In this document: positions 35,817 through 44,131 of the stretch, in pieces | Position numbering within the stretch: the first letter of the stretch is position 1 | Layout of the letters: every line of letters starts with the position of its first letter | DNA from: Candidatus Peregrinibacteria bacterium CG_4_9_14_0_2_um_filter_41_14 | GTDB taxonomy: Bacteria > Patescibacteriota > Gracilibacteria > UBA1369 > UM-FILTER-41-14 | Length of the DNA stretch: 44,131 nt | Direction of reading: 5' to 3' | NCBI GenBank assembly: GCA_002788755.1 | Contig: PFRW01000051.1 | Location: 1 to 44,131, forward strand | Made by a program: the position numbers and the translations under genes | The notes under the pieces: model-generated | The model's database searches: none | What the model was told of the DNA's origin: nothing | Seen by the model: only the letters and a program-made list of their open reading frames with translations

Positions 35817-36476
35817 CTACTTTTCACCATCACCATCTTTTTTCTCATCTTCCGGTTCACCCGCTGCAATTGCTGCTGCTTCAATTTCTTCCGGTGTCAA
35901 ACCTTCATCAGCAACTTCTTCCTCTGCACGTGGAGCAGATACTGTAACAATCGTTGATTCAGCATCTTCAAGCAACTCAACATCATTTGGAATGACTAAA
36001 TCACTAATATGAATTGCCATATGGAAATCAGCAAGGACACTAATATCAACTTCGAAATAACTTGGGATCTTGTTTGGTAAACATTTAACTTCAATTTCAG
36101 TCATTTGTGGTGTTAATGTACCGCCCAAACCTCTTACGGCAGGAGCTTCACCAACAAATTCAATAGGTACCATGGCAGTAATTGCCTCTTTAAGATTCAC
36201 TTTATAAAAATCTACATGTCTAATTTGATCTGTAACAGGATGAAATTGTAATTCCTTAAACAAAACAGAAACAACGTCTCCATCAATCTCTAAATCAACA
36301 ATAGTTGTTTCACCAGCTTTAAGATAAGCCTTTCGTACCAATTCATACGGCATTACTACGCTTACACTTTCAAACCCATGACCATAAACCACACCAGGCA
36401 ACTGACGATCCTTGCGATAATCCTTAGCTTTAATACTTAAATCCCTTTTTTGGGCTGAAAGAGCAACTTGTACCAT
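35817..36476 (-). CDS. rplY: 50S ribosomal protein L25 (general stress protein Ctc type)
   Basis: MVQVALSAQKRDLSIKAKDYRKDRQLPGVVYGHGFESVSV...LQFHPVTDQIRHVDFYKV; acidic C-terminus. Confidence 0.93.
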   Translation of the reverse strand: MVQVALSAQKRDLSIKAKDYRKDRQLPGVVYGHGFESVSVVMPYELVRKAYLKAGETTIVDLEIDGDVVSVLFKELQFHPVTDQIRHVDFYKVNLKEAITAMVPIEFVGEAPAVRGLGGTLTPQMTEIEVKCLPNKIPSYFEVDISVLADFHMAIHISDLVIPNDVELLEDAESTIVTVSAPRAEEEVADEGLTPEEIEAAAIAAGEPEDEKKDGDGEK

Positions 36477-36555
36477 AACATTCTTCTTAAATTATCAAAA
36501 GCAGGCGGATAGTAACCAAAAACATATAAAAGAGCAATAGAAAATTAAGGCAAGT

Positions 36556-36584
36556 TTGTACAAAACCTAAAAATAATATACAAT
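36556..36584 (+). promoter_or_regulatory. Candidate sigma70-type promoter
   Basis: TTGTAC (36556-36561), 17-nt spacer, TACAAT (36579-36584); ATG at 36613. Confidence 0.55.
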
Positions 36585-36612
36585 CACACAGACAAAATTC
36601 TTTACAAATTAT

Positions 36613-36915
36613 ATGGACCAAACACTTCACCCAACTTTGCAAAAACAAATCAAAAAACATTTAGGCCTAACGGATATTTCCAAATTAGATCAAAACATAC
36701 AAAATTTCATCTACGCCATCAACAAAAGCTACTCAACATGTGAAACAGAAACACATATCAGTACTAAAATAAAAGCATACCAACGCCAAATAAAAGAAAA
36801 CGAACGTCTTACCAAAGTAATGATTAGGCGAGAGTTAAAAATGCTCGAATTAAAAAAAGAAAATGAAACTTTAAATAACCAACTATCTAACCTCAAAAAT
36901 AATGAAAAAGCCTAA
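36613..36915 (+). CDS. 100-aa helical/coiled-coil protein of unknown function
   Basis: HPTLQKQIKKHLGLTDISKLDQNIQNFIYAINKSYSTCETE... followed by a heptad-rich C-terminus; overlaps the start of the asparaginase ORF. Confidence 0.65.
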   Translation: MDQTLHPTLQKQIKKHLGLTDISKLDQNIQNFIYAINKSYSTCETETHISTKIKAYQRQIKENERLTKVMIRRELKMLELKKENETLNNQLSNLKNNEKA

Positions 36916-37903
36916 GATCTTACTATTATTTGCCGGTGGTACAATTGCAATGGTCAACAATTTAGAGAACACACTAGCCCCAGCCCCCTACGCCGAGGAA
37001 TTCACCAACTTAATCCCCGAATTAAACGACCACTTCAACATCGATAGCCAATTTATTACCAGCGTCGACAGCACCAATATTCAAATTACCCATTGGGAAA
37101 AAATTGCTACAATTATTGAAGCCAACATTAGCAATTATGACGGCTTTGTTGTAACCCACGGCACCGACACAATGAGCTTTACCTCTTCCGCCGTATCCTA
37201 TGCCTTACAAGACCTAGGCAAACCAGTAGTGTTCACCGGCGCCCAACTCCCTATTAGCCATTGGCGTACCGATGCAAAATTAAACCTTATCAACGCCATG
37301 GCAGTTGCCTCCATGAATTTAGGAGAAGTAGTCATTGCCTTTGGAAGTAAAATTCTGCGCGCTAACCGTTCAACTAAACAAAGCGAATCAGATTTTAGCG
37401 CTTTCGTTTCTAACAAATACCCATTTATTGGCAACATAAAATCAGAAATAACCCTAAACAGCTTTCACAAACCACGATCAAACAAAAAACCAACGCTTAA
37501 AGCTAATTTTGATGAAAATGTTGTCGTCCTCCCCATTATTCCCGGCCTCAACCCCAAACATTTTGACGCCCTCCTCAACAGCGGTGTTTCCGGAATCGTC
37601 ATTACCGCAGTTGGCGCAGGCAATATCCCTAATGGTGCCAAAACATTAACACCTAGTCTTGTTAAAGCCACCGAAATGGGCATCCCCGTCGTTATTGCCA
37701 CACAATGTAATCAAGGTACCGTTCATATGAATTTATACGAAACCGGTGTCGCCGCCTTTGACTCCGGCGCAATCTCCGGCCAAGATATGACACTAGAAGC
37801 AGCCACCACCAAACTAATGTGGGCACTCGGTCAAACCAAAGACCTCAACCAAATTCGCGAAATTATGGAAAAAAATATTGCCGGTGAGTTGACCGTAAAA
37901 TAA
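36902..37903 (+). CDS. Type I-like L-asparaginase
   Basis: LFAGGTIAMV, VVTHGTDTMSFTSSAVSYALQDLGKPVVFTGAQLPISHWRTDAKLNLINAM, VVIATQCNQGTVHMNLYETG. Confidence 0.92.
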   Translation: MKKPKILLLFAGGTIAMVNNLENTLAPAPYAEEFTNLIPELNDHFNIDSQFITSVDSTNIQITHWEKIATIIEANISNYDGFVVTHGTDTMSFTSSAVSYALQDLGKPVVFTGAQLPISHWRTDAKLNLINAMAVASMNLGEVVIAFGSKILRANRSTKQSESDFSAFVSNKYPFIGNIKSEITLNSFHKPRSNKKPTLKANFDENVVVLPIIPGLNPKHFDALLNSGVSGIVITAVGAGNIPNGAKTLTPSLVKATEMGIPVVIATQCNQGTVHMNLYETGVAAFDSGAISGQDMTLEAATTKLMWALGQTKDLNQIREIMEKNIAGELTVK

Positions 37904-37943
37904 TAAATCTCTATAGTTCACACAAAATTTAACAAACAAAATT

Positions 37944-38237
37944 ATGGGAGTATTTGATAAAGCAAAAGACTTATACAAAATGCAAAAGGAGGCTCGCAAA
38001 ATTAAGAAAAAACTAGCCAACATTCACATTGAAGCCGAAGCCGATGGTGTCGTCATTACCATTAACGGCGAACAAACCATAATCAAAACTGAAATCAAAG
38101 ACAAAAGCCTTTTAAGCGATCAACCAAAACTAGAAACAGCACTTACAACCGCCTTTAATAAAGCGATCAAAAAATCACAAGAAATTGCTGCCGAAGAAAT
38201 GAAAGATATTATGGGAAACCTTGGACTTAGCGGTTAA
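37944..38237 (+). CDS. YbaB/EbfC family nucleoid-associated protein
   Basis: KDLYKMQKEARKIKKKLANIHIEAEADGVVITINGEQTI...ALTTAFNKAIKKSQEIAAEEMKDIMGNLGLSG. Confidence 0.82.
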   Translation: MGVFDKAKDLYKMQKEARKIKKKLANIHIEAEADGVVITINGEQTIIKTEIKDKSLLSDQPKLETALTTAFNKAIKKSQEIAAEEMKDIMGNLGLSG

Positions 38238-38263
38238 TTTGGCTTTATCCAAAAAATAAAAAT

Positions 38264-39256
38264 ATGAACTTTCACATCCGCAAAGTTAAACGTAAACCAC
38301 TGTGGCCCAAAATTACCGTCATTGCCGTTGTTGTTTTTATTGTCATCAAACTTCTTACAGGGGAATCTGTCCCAACTACAGTTACTTTCAACATTCCCCT
38401 AGGCACCAGCGGTAAAGAAATCGCCAAAAAACTGGATGATAATGACCTTATTGGTAGCCAAATTTTATTTAGATTAAAAGCTAAAGACTACCCGGCAATT
38501 CAAGCCGGCACCTTTTCTATTCCCAGCAACGCCAGCCCCGCCCAAATCCTTCAAATCATCACCCAACCCGCCGAAAACTTCCGACTAACCATCCCCGAAG
38601 GCTACACCATTGCCCAAATCGACCAAAAACTAACCGAACTCAATTTAATCAATAGCGGTGAATTTTTAGAATGCACCAAAACATGTCCCCTGCCTGCCGA
38701 CTTTTCTTACAGCCAATATTTAAGCAACAATCGTAACATAGAGGGCTTCCTCTTCCCCGATACATATTTTTTAAATCCCAAAGATTTTAACAGCGCCCAA
38801 TTTCTTAATCAGTTAATAAAAAACTTCACCACCCAAATTAACCAACTAAACATCACAAACCAAACAAACCACAATTTTTACGAAGTACTAACCATGGCCT
38901 CAATTTTAGAAAAAGAAATCAAAACCAAAGCCGACCTCCCCACCGTCTCCGGACTCCTGTGGAAACGTCTCGATAACGACTGGGCCATAGGCGCCGATGC
39001 CACTCTTCTATATACTCAAAACGACCGCACCCTCACTTATCAAGATCTCCAAGACAACAGCCCTTATAACACCCGTAAATTTAAGGGGTTACCACCAACT
39101 CCCATCAACAATCCCGGTCTTTCAACAATAAAAGCCGCCATGCAACCTATAGACTCCGAATATTGGTTTTACCTAACACCACCCAATTCGACCCAAGTAA
39201 TTTATGGTCGAACAAATGCCGAACACGAAGCTAACAAAACGCAATATCTACGCTAA
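38264..39256 (+). CDS. mltG: Endolytic transglycosylase MltG (YceG-like)
   Basis: LTIPEGYTIAQIDQKL, NIEGFLFPDTYFL, VLTMASILEKE, SPYNTRKFKGLPPTPINNPGLSTIKAAMQP. Confidence 0.95.
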   Translation: MNFHIRKVKRKPLWPKITVIAVVVFIVIKLLTGESVPTTVTFNIPLGTSGKEIAKKLDDNDLIGSQILFRLKAKDYPAIQAGTFSIPSNASPAQILQIITQPAENFRLTIPEGYTIAQIDQKLTELNLINSGEFLECTKTCPLPADFSYSQYLSNNRNIEGFLFPDTYFLNPKDFNSAQFLNQLIKNFTTQINQLNITNQTNHNFYEVLTMASILEKEIKTKADLPTVSGLLWKRLDNDWAIGADATLLYTQNDRTLTYQDLQDNSPYNTRKFKGLPPTPINNPGLSTIKAAMQPIDSEYWFYLTPPNSTQVIYGRTNAEHEANKTQYLR

Positions 39257-39259
39257 ACG

Positions 39260-40537
39260 CTAAAGTTCTGCCTCTGCTTCTGCCGTTGGTGGCGCAGGTG
39301 GCGTTGTTACAATATCAACACCTTCTGCCACAGGCACTGTATACGTAAACGTAACGACTGTTGGTTCGCTTTTATTGCCATCAGCATCAATTGCCCGTAC
39401 TTCAAATTTATTTTCACCTTCAGCCAAATTGCCACCATCATATGTTGCAATATAGCGCCAAGATTTAGAACCGGCTTCATAACGTTGTAATACATAAGGC
39501 ACAGCACGACCATCTTCAAAGGAAGTAACTTCCAGTCTTTCTGTAGTAGCGCTTGTCGTCCCCTCAATTACAACAGAACCGGTACTCAAGCTTGCACCAA
39601 CAACCGGACTACTTACTAATGGCGCCGGCAAAGCACTTGTATCTGTTGCGGGTTCTTCATCCTCTGTAGCTGTCTCGTCTTCCACAGTTAACGTATCGTC
39701 AGGATTTTCGGTAACTGTTGGAGCTTCATCCGGTCCACCTACATTAGCCAACGGAGAATTGCCGGTAAAGCTCAAAACCAAAGCCGGATTTAAATCCAAG
39801 GCCACGTTCCAATCATACCAAGCCGATCTTTCAAACTGCTCGCTAATTGCGCCCAAAACTTCTGCCGCACTACGTGCCACAAAAGCATCCAACGCTGCCG
39901 GTGTTAATGTTAACTCTTGAGCAATACTAACAGGAACCGACTCCAAAACACGTTGTTCACCACCTTCAATTGTCTTTACTTCAACACTAACGCTACCAGA
40001 TAAAACACGCACATACTCAGGTAATTGCGCTTTCACATCAAACTTATTGCCTGTCGCTTTCACGTTCATATTCGCAGTCGAAACCACGTAATCATATTCC
40101 TTTGTTGGATCAGTTCCAAGAACAGAAGACCAAACTTCACCTCTATTTAAATTTAAATGAACTACTTCCTTACTATCACTACTCTCAACCTGATCAATTT
40201 CAAGTTCTGAATTTGGAGCTAATCTAATTTGCGTTGCATCAAAAAAGACTAAAACCGCTCGTGAAGAAGAACCGGTTCGAATAATATCACCCGCAAACAC
40301 CGGTTGACCCGGAATAATTTGTGTAAGTGGCGCATCCTCACCAAATGGCTCTACCGTTACTGACCCTTGCTCTAAATAAAGTGCCACCTTGGCATCATCA
40401 TTCCCCATGCTAAACAAATAGCCAACTCCTTTTACCAAAAAATACCCACCAACAAAAACAAGAACCAAAATAATTAAAGGGAATAAATAGGATTGTAAGC
40501 GTCGTTGACGTTTACGACGACGATAATACATAGTCAT
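39260..40537 (-). CDS. FecR-domain membrane-anchored protein
   Basis: N-terminal TM; VFAGDIIRTGSSSRAVLVFFDATQIRLAPNSELEI...LNLNRGEVWSSV...STANMNVKATGNKFDV; C-terminal Ig-like domain. Confidence 0.85.
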   Translation of the reverse strand: MTMYYRRRKRQRRLQSYLFPLIILVLVFVGGYFLVKGVGYLFSMGNDDAKVALYLEQGSVTVEPFGEDAPLTQIIPGQPVFAGDIIRTGSSSRAVLVFFDATQIRLAPNSELEIDQVESSDSKEVVHLNLNRGEVWSSVLGTDPTKEYDYVVSTANMNVKATGNKFDVKAQLPEYVRVLSGSVSVEVKTIEGGEQRVLESVPVSIAQELTLTPAALDAFVARSAAEVLGAISEQFERSAWYDWNVALDLNPALVLSFTGNSPLANVGGPDEAPTVTENPDDTLTVEDETATEDEEPATDTSALPAPLVSSPVVGASLSTGSVVIEGTTSATTERLEVTSFEDGRAVPYVLQRYEAGSKSWRYIATYDGGNLAEGENKFEVRAIDADGNKSEPTVVTFTYTVPVAEGVDIVTTPPAPPTAEAEAEL

Positions 40538-40614
40538 AATTATATTTATTTTAAGGATAAACAGATCTTAACAAAGGAATTCTATCGCAAAGAAACCCAA
40601 TTATCAAATCAAAG

Positions 40615-42027
40615 CTAAAGCCCCATCTCTCTTTTAATCGCACCAATATCTCGTACCAATTTTTGATCAACCTGCAACGAATCACAAATTTTACTATACG
40701 CATGCATTGCCGTTGTATGGTTTCTACCTCCCATTACATCGCCAATTTTTTCATACGCATAATCAAATTCATGTCGCATAATATACATCGAAATCTGCCT
40801 AGGAATCATAATTTCTCGACTTCGACGGTCCCCAATTAAATCGGATTTTGTCACATTAAAATAATCAGCAATTTTATCTAAAATTTCATCACTACTAGTA
40901 ATCGATTTTGGCGCTATCATCTCATTACCAAATTGATTAACCTCCTCCGTCCGCCCAAGCCGCTTTAAAATATCGCGCACATCATTAACCGATGCTGCCG
41001 AATTCTGCAATTTTGCCCGAGCAATTAACTGCATTAATACGCCCTCAAGCTCCCTAATATTATGATGACAATTAAACGCAATAAACTCCAAAACCTCTTT
41101 AGGTAACAACGCCTCCTGCTCCTGACACTTATTTTGCAAAATCGCCAAACGGGTCTCGTAATCGGGAATACTAACATCTACAATCATCCCCATTTCAAAT
41201 CGACTAACCAAACGATCTTCCAACCCCGCCAACTCTTTAGGCGGACGATCCGAACTTATAATAATTTGCTTATTACCATCGTAAAGCTCATTAAAAGTAT
41301 GAAAGAATTCCTCCTGCGTTTTGCCTTTATTAGCAAAAAATTGGATATCATCCAAAATCAAACAATCCGCATTCCGATACCGACGGTGAAAACTACGTGT
41401 GTCGTATTTTCTAATTGCATCCACAATTTCATTAGTAAATTTTTCTGCTGTGCCATAAACCACATTTACATCCGGGTGCATTCGTAACATTTCGTTACCC
41501 GTAGCTTGCAACAAATGTGTTTTGCCCAAACCAACACCACCATAAATAAACAAAGGATTATAAGCCGCCCCCGGGCGTCTGGCCACTGCCGAACAAGCCG
41601 CATGCGCCAAGCGATTATCCCCTCCCACCACAAAGTTTTCCAAATTATATTTAGGATTCAACATTTTACTAATCATTTCACCTGCCACTTTGACCTCCTG
41701 CCGATTTGGCATTTTGCGCACCTTCTTTTTTTGCGACTTCATCATCGTTTGCAAATCAACGCCCCTGCCATCCGCCACTAAAGACGTATCAATTTCAAAA
41801 TCGATCTCATAAATCGTATCATCCACCGCTTTTAATGCCGCTTTAATATCGTCTCGATACCGTTTCTGAAACCAATCCTTAGCAAAAATACTGGGCAAAC
41901 CAATAATTGCTACACCTTGCTCAATTTTTAAAATATTCGTGCCCTGAAACCACACTAAAAAATCCGCTTTCTTAATATTTTGTTGTAAAATATCTAGAGA
42001 CTTTCGCCAAATATCAGTTTGATTCAT
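40615..42027 (-). CDS. dnaA: Chromosomal replication initiator DnaA
   Basis: NPLFIYGGVGLGKTHLLQATGN, DCLILDDIQFFANK, RDRRSREIMIPRQISMYIMRHE-like domain IV (GDRRSREIMIPRQISMYIM), GGRNHTTAMHAYSKI. Confidence 0.97.
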   Translation of the reverse strand: MNQTDIWRKSLDILQQNIKKADFLVWFQGTNILKIEQGVAIIGLPSIFAKDWFQKRYRDDIKAALKAVDDTIYEIDFEIDTSLVADGRGVDLQTMMKSQKKKVRKMPNRQEVKVAGEMISKMLNPKYNLENFVVGGDNRLAHAACSAVARRPGAAYNPLFIYGGVGLGKTHLLQATGNEMLRMHPDVNVVYGTAEKFTNEIVDAIRKYDTRSFHRRYRNADCLILDDIQFFANKGKTQEEFFHTFNELYDGNKQIIISSDRPPKELAGLEDRLVSRFEMGMIVDVSIPDYETRLAILQNKCQEQEALLPKEVLEFIAFNCHHNIRELEGVLMQLIARAKLQNSAASVNDVRDILKRLGRTEEVNQFGNEMIAPKSITSSDEILDKIADYFNVTKSDLIGDRRSREIMIPRQISMYIMRHEFDYAYEKIGDVMGGRNHTTAMHAYSKICDSLQVDQKLVRDIGAIKREMGL

Positions 42028-42073
42028 AAATAATACAGATGAAATCAGGAAGTAAACAGTACATTAACGCAAC

Positions 42074-43690
42074 TTATTCTGCCAGCCGAATTACATCTTT
42101 TAAACTGATAATTAAAATTAATAAAATCAAAAAGACAAACCCGACCAAATGAATAATTGATTCAACCCGCGGATGAAGCTTTTTGCCGCCTCTAAACACC
42201 TCAATAACTACAAACAAAATGCGTCCACCATCTAACGCCGGAATTGGCAAAACATTAATAACCGCCAAACTCAACGAAATAAGCGCCACTAACCAAATCA
42301 ACGACTCTTTATCATACCGCAAAAACTGCGTTGTAATTTGTGTAACCGCTACCGGTCCGCCTACTTCATCCGGAACTTCAAACTTGGTAAAAATTCTTGC
42401 CACTACCGAACCAAAACTTTTCACAGTTGTCTTCCCTAATCGATAAGACTCTGTGACAGCAACAAAAGGCGCCACAGGCCAAGGTGCCTGCAATTTTTTC
42501 GCCGTAATAATCGATCCCAACAAAGGCGACATCACAATCTTATTTACAATTGGCCGGATCATAATCACTTCATCCAAAAAGACACCAATTCGCCCATTAT
42601 CTTTTTCTAAAATTTGGATTTCTTGCGGCACGCCCTCTACTAACAATTTTAACGTAATCGGTGCCGCCAACTCATTCAAAGTTTGGCTAGCCTGCATTGC
42701 CGATGTTACTTTTATATTATTTACAGCTACCAAAATTCCTGCTTTAGGAACCAAATTTTTGGCCGCGGGACTGCCCTCTAAAACATCACTAATAACAACA
42801 CTGTGCTCATTACTTGCCTGTACCTTTAACTCAACAACATTGCCGCCTCTATATACAAGAATCCGATTCACATCGATCAAACTTGCATTTGCCAAATCTT
42901 CAGCATTAAAAACCGGCCGCTCATTAATCCGCAAAATTACATCACCAACCGCCAAATCATAATTATTTGTTACATCCAACTCTAACACTTTAGGTCGCAA
43001 CAAATTTGCCGGCGAATACATATTAGCACCAAAAGTCGTAACTGTTCCGGCAGCAAACACATGCGCCTGCACCGTTTGCCCATCCGGATTTTTAAAGACA
43101 AACTCATGATCCTGCGGAAGTGGCGCCGTCAACAACTCAGACAATTCCACATAAGTCTCCGGAGCCTGTTTATCGATTTCAACTAAACGAGCCAACTTTT
43201 GAATACCAGCTTTATCGGCCTCAGAACCAACAGCCACCGACTTCACTACCAAGTTTGGCACATGTAAAATTTCACTATTTTCCAGCTTATCCCTAAAATC
43301 ATCCAAATCCCCAATAATTGGATCCATCCCAAACCCAATACCAATTGTTAGCAACACAATCGCCACCAACAAATTCATCACCACCCCCGCCAACAAAATC
43401 TCAATCCGTTGCCAAGGTGTCTTACTCGCAAAACTATGTTTCGACTGCAAAATCCCCCCATCCGTTTCATCTTCCCCATAAAGCTGCACATAACCACCAA
43501 ACGGAATAATATTTAATGAATAAACCGTATCCCCCACTTTCTTCTTAATTAACTTGGGACCAAAGCCAATTCCAAACGCTTCCACCTTCACACCATTCTT
43601 TTTGGCCATCAAAAAATGTCCCAACTCATGAATAAAAATCAGAAACCCCAGAATTAAAATTGCGAATATAATTGCGAGCCATAAAGGCAT
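42074..43690 (-). CDS. rseP: RseP-type site-2 (M50) zinc metalloprotease with PDZ domains
   Basis: GFLIFIHELGHFLMAKKNGVKVEAFGIGFGPKL, PFGGYVQLYGE, C-terminal NVLPIPALDGGRILF. Start moved from 43765 to 43690. Confidence 0.92.
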   Translation of the reverse strand: MPLWLAIIFAILILGFLIFIHELGHFLMAKKNGVKVEAFGIGFGPKLIKKKVGDTVYSLNIIPFGGYVQLYGEDETDGGILQSKHSFASKTPWQRIEILLAGVVMNLLVAIVLLTIGIGFGMDPIIGDLDDFRDKLENSEILHVPNLVVKSVAVGSEADKAGIQKLARLVEIDKQAPETYVELSELLTAPLPQDHEFVFKNPDGQTVQAHVFAAGTVTTFGANMYSPANLLRPKVLELDVTNNYDLAVGDVILRINERPVFNAEDLANASLIDVNRILVYRGGNVVELKVQASNEHSVVISDVLEGSPAAKNLVPKAGILVAVNNIKVTSAMQASQTLNELAAPITLKLLVEGVPQEIQILEKDNGRIGVFLDEVIMIRPIVNKIVMSPLLGSIITAKKLQAPWPVAPFVAVTESYRLGKTTVKSFGSVVARIFTKFEVPDEVGGPVAVTQITTQFLRYDKESLIWLVALISLSLAVINVLPIPALDGGRILFVVIEVFRGGKKLHPRVESIIHLVGFVFLILLILIISLKDVIRLAE

Positions 43691-43838
43691 GATAAAAATT
43701 TTAAATAAAGCTAAGATACAATAAGGGAAACTATGGGAGTTTGCAACTTTGGTAATAATTCCCAAAAAACTAACTAAGAATTACACAACAGAACCGCAAA
43801 TATAGGAAATCTGTTCCCGGGACAACACTAAAGATCAA

Positions 43839-44131
43839 CTACTTTTTAGTATGATGTCTTGCTTGTTGATATGCAGCCATAACTAATGCGACTAAAACCG
43901 CAAACCCAATCTCTGTGCCAATTGATTCCGGTGTTGTGGGACTGACACCAACAACCGCACAACCTTCCTTGGGCTGTTCTGGTGATGGTGATGTAGGAAA
44001 TCCAGGATCACCAACTACATCCGGCTCGACAGTAGAATCGCCACCCGTGTCTGGTGGCGTAACATTGCCTGTATCACTACCAAGTCCCGTATCGGACCCA
44101 GGCGTTGTTGGACAAATATGAGGATTTGGCG
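43839..44131 (-). CDS. C-terminal end of a surface protein with P/T/D/G-rich stalk and C-terminal TM plus basic tail (partial)
   Basis: Own minus-strand translation, open to the window edge: PNPHICPTTPGSDTGLGSDTGNVTPPDTGGDSTVEPDVVGDPGFPTSPSPEQPKEGCAVVGVSPTTPESIGTEIGFAVLVALVMAAYQQARHHTKK*. Not in the ORF track (no start in window). Confidence 0.7.
   Translation of the reverse strand, partial: PNPHICPTTPGSDTGLGSDTGNVTPPDTGGDSTVEPDVVGDPGFPTSPSPEQPKEGCAVVGVSPTTPESIGTEIGFAVLVALVMAAYQQARHHTKK

Noticed and set aside
36902-37903. GatD (archaeal Glu-tRNA amidotransferase subunit)
   Set aside because: No N-terminal GatD extension; 333-aa type I asparaginase architecture, and gatA/gatC are present.
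42028-42073. oriC next to dnaA
   Set aside because: Spacer too short, no DnaA-box cluster seen and no apparent skew switch.
43811-43825. TGTTCCCGGGACA near-palindrome
   Set aside because: Imperfect (extra T) and isolated; insufficient evidence for an operator or terminator.
43915-44121. Plus-strand ORF of 68 aa at the right edge
   Set aside because: Antisense to an open minus-strand frame encoding a stalk plus TM anchor, which is more protein-like.
1-44131. UGA recoding (Gly) as in some CPR lineages
   Set aside because: TGA acts as a normal stop, for example at the end of the WecA/MraY-type gene, and the long ORFs read correctly under code 11.
1-44131. CRISPR arrays, tRNA or rRNA genes, transposases
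   Set aside because: No regularly spaced repeats, cloverleaf-like intergenic segments or transposase motifs seen on reading; a tRNAscan/Infernal run would be needed to be certain.

Overview
The window is 44.1 kb of gene-dense bacterial DNA. Small gene sizes, housekeeping gene content, standard stop codons and giant surface proteins suggest a Patescibacteria/CPR-like genome (inference). Housekeeping genes recognised from the translations: dnaG (partial), a WecA/MraY-type transferase, truB, a murE-like Mur ligase, a stand-alone riboflavin kinase domain, hpf, an archaeal-type tpiA, holA, an ECF sigma factor in two overlapping frames, glnA, a TrmB-type regulator, msrA, a PLP aminotransferase, gatA, gatC, a RibL-like nucleotidyltransferase, ftsX, recO, rel/spoT, pepA, rplY, an asparaginase, ybaB, mltG, a FecR-domain protein, dnaA and rseP. 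Two accessory blocks stand out. The first (5.5-13.5 kb) encodes a 1603-aa protein of unknown function, a 75-aa single-TM protein and a 969-aa secreted multidomain protein. The second (14.8-20.7 kb) pairs a sigma factor with a 1773-aa membrane-anchored alpha-2-macroglobulin-like protein. That protein has a 129-aa Hint (intein/BIL-like) domain inserted where the bait region is expected, and it lacks a recognisable thioester. This sigma/A2M-Hint pair is the best candidate for an undescribed system. I saw no tRNA, rRNA, CRISPR array or transposase.
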